From positions 1-39,264 of the forward strand of contig JACPYM010000052.1 of assembly GCA_016196035.1 (NCBI GenBank): a stretch of 39,264 bases of DNA. Reading direction: 5' to 3'. Under the pieces are notes generated by a model. That model saw nothing but the letters and a program-made list of their open reading frames with translations. It ran no database searches and had not been told where the DNA came from. The position numbers were made by a program, and so were the translations under genes. The stretch is from Acidobacteriota bacterium (GTDB lineage Bacteria > Acidobacteriota > Blastocatellia > RBC074). Of the stretch, positions 36,001 through 39,264 are shown piece by piece (positions within the stretch are counted from its first letter, which is position 1; each line of letters begins with the position of its first letter).

Positions 36001-39000
36001 GTCAGCGACGCAAATCAGCCAGCCAATACGTTGAGCGTCACGGCCACGCCTGTGACGGGCAGCGGCGTCACGCTCAGCAACATCGCCGTTACGGCGGCGG
36101 GCCAGGTCACCGCCAATGTGAGCGCCAACTGCACGGCGATCAATTCAACTTTCAGACTGACGGTAACGGATCAGCAGAACGCCACGGCCACGGCTACGTT
36201 GACCGCCAACGTCACGCTCGCCACACCGGTGAGCGTGACACCGCTCAGCAATGCGACCGTTACTGAAGGACAAACCGCAACCTTCACGACAACCGCGTCG
36301 GGCACGGGGCCATTCACCTTTATGTGGAAAAAAGGCACAACCGTACTGACGAGCGGCGGCACGCGCACCATTGCTTCAACCGCGACGGCGAGCACGCTGA
36401 CGATCAATCCAGCGGCGCTCGGCGACATGGGCAGTTACAGTGTCGAAGCCGCGGGCGCGTGCGGCCTGCCGCCTGTCACGCAATCTGCGACATTGACGGT
36501 CAATCCGGCCTGCACGCCGCCCGCGCTGAGTGCCGCGCCCGCGTCGCAGTTGGCGTTGCTCGGCTCAACGCCCAATTTCAGCGCGGCGGCGAGCGGCAAT
36601 CCCGCGCCCACGGTGTTGTGGCAATACAGCACCGACAACGGCGTGACGTTCGGTTCCATTCCCGCCGCAGTCGCCGTGAATGCCACGGCAAACCCGCTGG
36701 TCTTGCTGCCCATCACGCAGCCACAAAATGGGCAGCGCTTCCGCGCCGTCTTCACCAACGCTTGTGGCAGCGTCACCACATCCGCCGCCACGTTGACCGT
36801 CGTCAACACCGGCGGCGGTCACGACATCACGCCGGTGTTGCCGCCCGGCAACCCGCTGATCGTTTTCGCCAATGTCGTCACGCCTGGCGACACGACCGTC
36901 ACGCAACTCGATCCAAACAGCCTGGCGCCGTTGCCGTCGGGCTACGTCTTGCCGAATCCCACCGTGGCGTGGGGGTTTCAGACAAATTGCGCGGCTATTG
37001 GCTCCATCATTCAAACCTTCTTCGCCCCAGCCTCGTTGACGGCGGCGGAATTCATGCAACTGCGCGTGCTGCACATCGAACCGGTCGTGAATCAGGGGCT
37101 GGTGTGGCGCGACCGCACGATCATCACGGTCAACGGCGATTGCCAAAATCAAAATGGTCTGCCGCCGTGGGACTTCCAAAACATTCCGTTCTGCACGCCG
37201 CAGCCGAATCCCAATTCCACTCCCCGCAGGCTCAGCGCCCGCTTCTCGACGGATTCGCTGGTGCTCAATGTAAGGACGGATGAAACAGGCAACGCCCGCA
37301 CGGTCAATGCGACGACGGCAACTCCTTCGCCGTTTGTCGTCGCCGGGTTGCAGACCGTGCCCGCCATCGCGCTCAACGCCAATCCCGCCGCGCCCGCTTT
37401 CGGCCAAAGCGTCACCTTGACCGCGACGATCACCAACAGCGGTGTGTCCGTCACGTTGGGCACGGTGACTTTCAAAGAAGGCGCGACCACACTGGCTGGC
37501 CCGTTGCCACTCGATGCCAGCGGGCAGGCCAGCTTCACCACCAGCAGCCTGACCATTGGCGCGCATGCGCTCACGGCGCAATACAGCGGCAGCGGCGTGT
37601 TCCTGGCAGGCAGCGGCAACGGCACCGTCACCATCGTTTGCCCGGCGATTACCGTAAATCCGGCGAGTCTGCCGGACGCGCCGATCAACACGGCATATTC
37701 GCAAACCATCAGCGCCAGTCCGGCGGGCGGCAATTACACGTTCACGGTGACCAGTGGCCTGTTGCCAGCGGGGTTGACGCTCAATGCGAATGGCAGCTTC
37801 AGCGGCGCGCCGACGCAGAGCGGCACGTTCAACTTCCGCGTGACGGCGACGGGCTTTGGCGGTTGCACAAGCTCACGCGATTACACGTTGGTGATGGCTT
37901 GCCCGGCCATCACGCTTGCGCCTGCCAGCTTGCCGGGCGGGACGTTGGGGACAGCCTATAGCCAGACCGTCAGTGCGACGCCCGCCGGAGCCTATGTTTA
38001 CAGTGTGAGCAGCGGCGCGTTGCCAGCCGGTTTGACGCTCAATGCCGCGACCGGCGCGCTCACAGGAACGCCGGCGGCGTCGGGGAGCTTCACGTTTACG
38101 CTTCGTGCGACGGCGGGCAGTTGCGTGGGTTCGCAGAGTTACACGGTGACGATTGCCTGCGCCACTCCCACGCTGGGTGCGCTGACGAACGGGCAGGCCG
38201 GGGTGGCTTATTCGCAAACGGTGAGCGTGACGCCCGCGGGCAGCTACACGTTCAACCTTATCACGGGCAATTTGCCGAGCGGTTTGAGTCTGAACACGAC
38301 GACCGGCGTCATTAGCGGCTTGCCGTTGGTGACGGGCACATACAGCTTTACGCTGCGAGCGCAAACGGCGAGCGGATGCGGCGGCACGCAAGCCTATACA
38401 CTGACGATTAGCTGTCCGACCGTAACGTTGTCTCCGGCCGGTCTGCCGAATGGCACGGTGGGCACGGCCTATAGTCAAAGCCTCGCGGCCAGCCCGGCGG
38501 GTGGCAATTACAGCTATGCCGTGAGCAGCGGCGCGCTGCCGATTGGTTTATCGCTCTATCCGGCGACCGGGCTGCTGAGCGGGACGCCAGCGACGAACGG
38601 TAGCTTCAACTTCACCATCACCGCGACGGGCTTTGGGGGCTGCGCGGGCAGCAAATCGTACAGCCTCGTCATCGGCGGCGGCTGTTCGACCATCACCCTG
38701 CCCGCCAGCCTGCCGAATGGCCGCGTGGGACAGTTGTACAACAATTCGGCGGCGGCCACGCCTGTCGGCAGTTACACCTATACGGCAGTGGGCGCCTTGC
38801 CGCCGGGCGTGACGCTGTTTGGCAGCATCGGCTTGCTCTTTGGCCACCCGACGGCGGCGGGGACGTATACCTTCACAGTCACGGCGGCACAAGGCGCTTG
38901 CACCGGTTCACGAAGCTACACGGTGGTGATCAGCGCCGGATTTTTGGCCGCCCTGGCGCAGCAAGCTGATTACAACGGGGACGGGAAGAGCGATTTCGCA

Positions 39001-39264
39001 CTGCGCGCAAACAACGGCACCTGGCACTTGCTCTTGAGCAATGGCGAAGGCGTCAACCGCATCGCCCAAACCCAAAGCTGGGGCACGGCGGGCGATCTGT
39101 CCTTGCTCGGCGATTACGACGGGGACGGCCAGACCGACCTGGCTGTCTTCCGCCCCAGCGAAGGCAACTGGTACGTCAAGCGCAGCAGCGACGGCGGCTT
39201 CCTGATCAAAGCCTGGGGGACGGCGGGCGATGTGCCGGTGCCGGGCGATTACGACGGGGACGGC
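30034..39264 (+). CDS. Giant surface protein with beta-helices, Ig-like and putative-Ig domains and FG-GAP start; 3' end outside window
   Basis: The frame is open for 3077 codons from the ATG at 30034 (AGGAGA eight bases upstream) to the window edge. An N-terminal basic stretch of about 35 residues precedes a hydrophobic helix (about 37-58). The first beta-helix block (about 116-582) has repeats of GNVISGNxxxGI and IxGNYIGTD. Three Ig-like domains (about 705-965) follow. Two CSLREA motifs open further beta-helix blocks near 970 (CSLREALISANSN) and 1575 (CSLREAIIAANSN). He_PIG domains lie between these, and five more run in tandem from about 2535 to 2970, most with a Cys near each end. An unassigned domain covers about 2260-2420 and a Big_3-like domain 2430-2535. 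The window ends in FG-GAP loops (DYNGDGKSD, DYDGDGQTD). It is divergent from R3. A giant adhesin or matrix protein is the likely role. Confidence 0.87.
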   Translation, partial: MQHQTSFQSSYSQPSRGSQPSRGPRCSSQLWRTVRRWCVYLLVAGAFGCAAQLLLWGVGAQHLAAADAMRPGARQALAADVTARDYRRLFDFGTRHDLDWLLGSYAMPATVFTDYIVTTNADSGPGSLRQAIMDANVHSGPDLIKFNIPDNLPKTIALQSALPALFSPVTIDGTTQPGYRGAPIIELNGTNAGLNVDGLGITASGSTIRGLVINRFNRNGIGVGYFLSNILIEGNYIGTDVTGDQDFGNAGAGIHLDSPATVDGTAAAGRNVISGNNGNGITINGSYGGGGSIIKGNYIGLNAAGTSDLGNTLTGISIVNFSANNVIGGTATGAGNVISGNDVDGICVCTSGTTNTTIQGNKIGTDAAGTQPLGNTRNGIAAIGSGIIIGGTSNTTPGGLCTGACNLISGNGGDGIGDPPSNVIGGHGALTIKGNYIGTDINGTVRLGNGVNGIRLSGGQGTFIGGTAAGEGNLISANGGNGLDLEGGTTNGPTVQGNLIGTDKNGQPGNPTSLGNTANGIKVVQSNVTIGGTTAAERNVITSNGENGIQVSGSSTIRVALRGNAISGNTKLGIDLAPALPGGTVTPNDATDNDSGPNLLQNFPVLDALTQPCIVTGTLPGGVLSSQVTLDFYANPTCDASGNGEGEVPLGSTQITLTSANTAFSFAIPSEKLMGQSVITATATDANGNTSEFSACRTIPTPLITTQPASQSVCPGANVSFTVAANNAVSYQWRKDNVDISNATSATLTLNSATAANAGAYTVVVIGLCDTSTTSNSVLLSLKTPVGIATPPAAETVCSSEPVTFSVTPNGDGPYTYQWRKGGVNIGGATSVSYTIAATTVAAAGSYDVIVGGACGSPVTSLAAALTVNTAPLVTTPPTNQSVMAGANATFAAAVNGTPAPAVQWEAAPPDSSFSEIPGATSPTLTLSNVIMTLNGYRYRAVFTNDCGQVNSNAATLTVTPAGPQTIIVSTTADEDNTGPATCSLREALISANSNTAYGGCTTGAVGLDTIEFNLSAGTPVITIATDSTMFITEPVCINGHTGLSTRIELNGAAATSGGNVGLDFIGGADGSTVKSLVINRFPYGLAIINANHVTIQDCYVGTNASGVIVPGYGNTVAGISLIQAASGNLIGGSGPGQGNIIAGNGTGISTYRDSFGTPIQNRIWGNAIFGNNGLGIDLDGDFITPNDNQDGDTGSNNLQNFPVLTSVTNGGLVTGILNSTPNRMFRIEYFKNSTCDSSGNGEGQEFLDFQTVTTDGSGNASLSFSFTYDTAKPFITATATDLTTGDTSEFSACVRFCPTITLASNPAPVPAAAIVGSAYPTVTFSGSGGTGPYSFSYSGTLPAGLNLTGATLAGTPSAAGTFNFTVKATDAGGCIGTQAYSIVVSCPTYTITPSTLPSGTANVAYNQQLTASGGAGGPYQFGFISGLPSGMFITTTGQLFGTPTAAGTYNFSVPVFETFSCITSQPYTLTINPPACPTLNVSPNTPLVFGVAGNAYPNTTISVTGGAPPYIFSATGLPANLSLTGTQATNRVLGGTPTTPGVYNATISVTDANGCPGSRSYTIVVHTSTPTIIVNTAADENGTGPDCSLREAIIAANSNAMYGGCSAGQAGYDTIGFAAAYSINLTAGLPGPSEPVFINGLVGSARVELNGAGAGAATQAILLESGYHYLKSLVINRLAGGNALNISGANAVRNAVEDCYLGTNTAGTAALPSGGGLGFFNGALLNRVGGTAATANVIAGNHGAGVNIVDAPGNTISFNNIGVRADGVSPLGNGGNGISVRNTITPGSTVFVTSIVNNKIAYNATGISITDTVNGQRTGISGNSIFNNTQLGIDLGGDGVTANDNGDADSGPNRLQNYPVLTGITPTGTGGTVNAMLDTTAANASFNFTVQFFASSACDPSGFGEGESLLGQVTGITAATAASGFSFNYTTAQVFGKPFITAVAIDAVGNTSEFSRCLAVPNDLPTISAAAPISLTQSNSLTGQAIATVSDANQPANTLSVTATPVTGSGVTLSNIAVTAAGQVTANVSANCTAINSTFRLTVTDQQNATATATLTANVTLATPVSVTPLSNATVTEGQTATFTTTASGTGPFTFMWKKGTTVLTSGGTRTIASTATASTLTINPAALGDMGSYSVEAAGACGLPPVTQSATLTVNPACTPPALSAAPASQLALLGSTPNFSAAASGNPAPTVLWQYSTDNGVTFGSIPAAVAVNATANPLVLLPITQPQNGQRFRAVFTNACGSVTTSAATLTVVNTGGGHDITPVLPPGNPLIVFANVVTPGDTTVTQLDPNSLAPLPSGYVLPNPTVAWGFQTNCAAIGSIIQTFFAPASLTAAEFMQLRVLHIEPVVNQGLVWRDRTIITVNGDCQNQNGLPPWDFQNIPFCTPQPNPNSTPRRLSARFSTDSLVLNVRTDETGNARTVNATTATPSPFVVAGLQTVPAIALNANPAAPAFGQSVTLTATITNSGVSVTLGTVTFKEGATTLAGPLPLDASGQASFTTSSLTIGAHALTAQYSGSGVFLAGSGNGTVTIVCPAITVNPASLPDAPINTAYSQTISASPAGGNYTFTVTSGLLPAGLTLNANGSFSGAPTQSGTFNFRVTATGFGGCTSSRDYTLVMACPAITLAPASLPGGTLGTAYSQTVSATPAGAYVYSVSSGALPAGLTLNAATGALTGTPAASGSFTFTLRATAGSCVGSQSYTVTIACATPTLGALTNGQAGVAYSQTVSVTPAGSYTFNLITGNLPSGLSLNTTTGVISGLPLVTGTYSFTLRAQTASGCGGTQAYTLTISCPTVTLSPAGLPNGTVGTAYSQSLAASPAGGNYSYAVSSGALPIGLSLYPATGLLSGTPATNGSFNFTITATGFGGCAGSKSYSLVIGGGCSTITLPASLPNGRVGQLYNNSAAATPVGSYTYTAVGALPPGVTLFGSIGLLFGHPTAAGTYTFTVTAAQGACTGSRSYTVVISAGFLAALAQQADYNGDGKSDFALRANNGTWHLLLSNGEGVNRIAQTQSWGTAGDLSLLGDYDGDGQTDLAVFRPSEGNWYVKRSSDGGFLIKAWGTAGDVPVPGDYDGDG

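Noticed and set aside
34480-37704. Long minus-strand frames (348 and 379 codons) opposite the giant gene
   Set aside because: Arg/Ala-rich shadows of He_PIG and Ig-like domains; the plus-strand frame is continuous with recognised motifs.

Overview
The window encodes giant secreted or surface proteins and ToxR/CadC-like winged-helix regulators. It has no housekeeping, phage structural, RNA or transposase genes. The mix of PD40 propeller regulators, FG-GAP/VCBS proteins, CSLREA/choice-of-anchor proteins, BACON domains and an M36 metalloprotease, in GC-rich DNA, suggests an Acidobacteriota genome, probably class Blastocatellia. That assignment is inferred from gene content and was not tested by any search.

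Layout. (1) Positions 1-8809, minus strand: a run of four paralogous exported fibre-like proteins. They share a signal peptide and a first domain of about 110 residues, but have different distal parts: a one-blade stub (7721-8809), a 17-residue-repeat stalk with an S74 self-cleaving chaperone (4870-7494), a similar stalk with another conserved tail (1986-4832), and tandem Asp-box blades (1-1973, running off the window). A gene remnant at 7507-7720 records an old duplication. (2) 9081-11399, plus: regulator R1 (winged helix, one membrane helix, PD40 propeller). (3) 11467-19803, minus: a 2778-residue beta-helix/Calx-beta/FG-GAP protein. (4) 20044-22392, plus: regulator R2, like R1 but with what looks like a relic of a protein-kinase glycine-rich loop in its linker. 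(5) 22429-22559: a MITE-like palindromic element. (6) 22605-27632, minus: an M36 metalloprotease with four BACON domains and an FG-GAP propeller. (7) 27848-29608, minus: regulator R3 (winged helix, FlgO/TolB-N-like domain, TPRs, no membrane helix). (8) 30034-39264, plus: a protein of at least 3077 residues with beta-helices, Ig-like and putative-Ig (He_PIG) domains, and the start of an FG-GAP propeller; it runs off the window.

How they may work together. Each of the three regulators is head-to-head with a giant or fibre gene: R1 with the fibre operon, R2 with the 2778-residue protein, R3 with the protein of at least 3077 residues. Short direct repeats with an 11-bp period, the spacing typical of OmpR-type winged-helix sites, lie just upstream of all three regulator genes. 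The working hypothesis is a set of one-component sensor-regulators that each control themselves and an adjacent giant exoprotein. The layout and repeats are visible in the sequence; the regulation is inferred.

Limits: domain names come from motif recognition by eye, residue positions are approximate, and no homology search or structure prediction was run.
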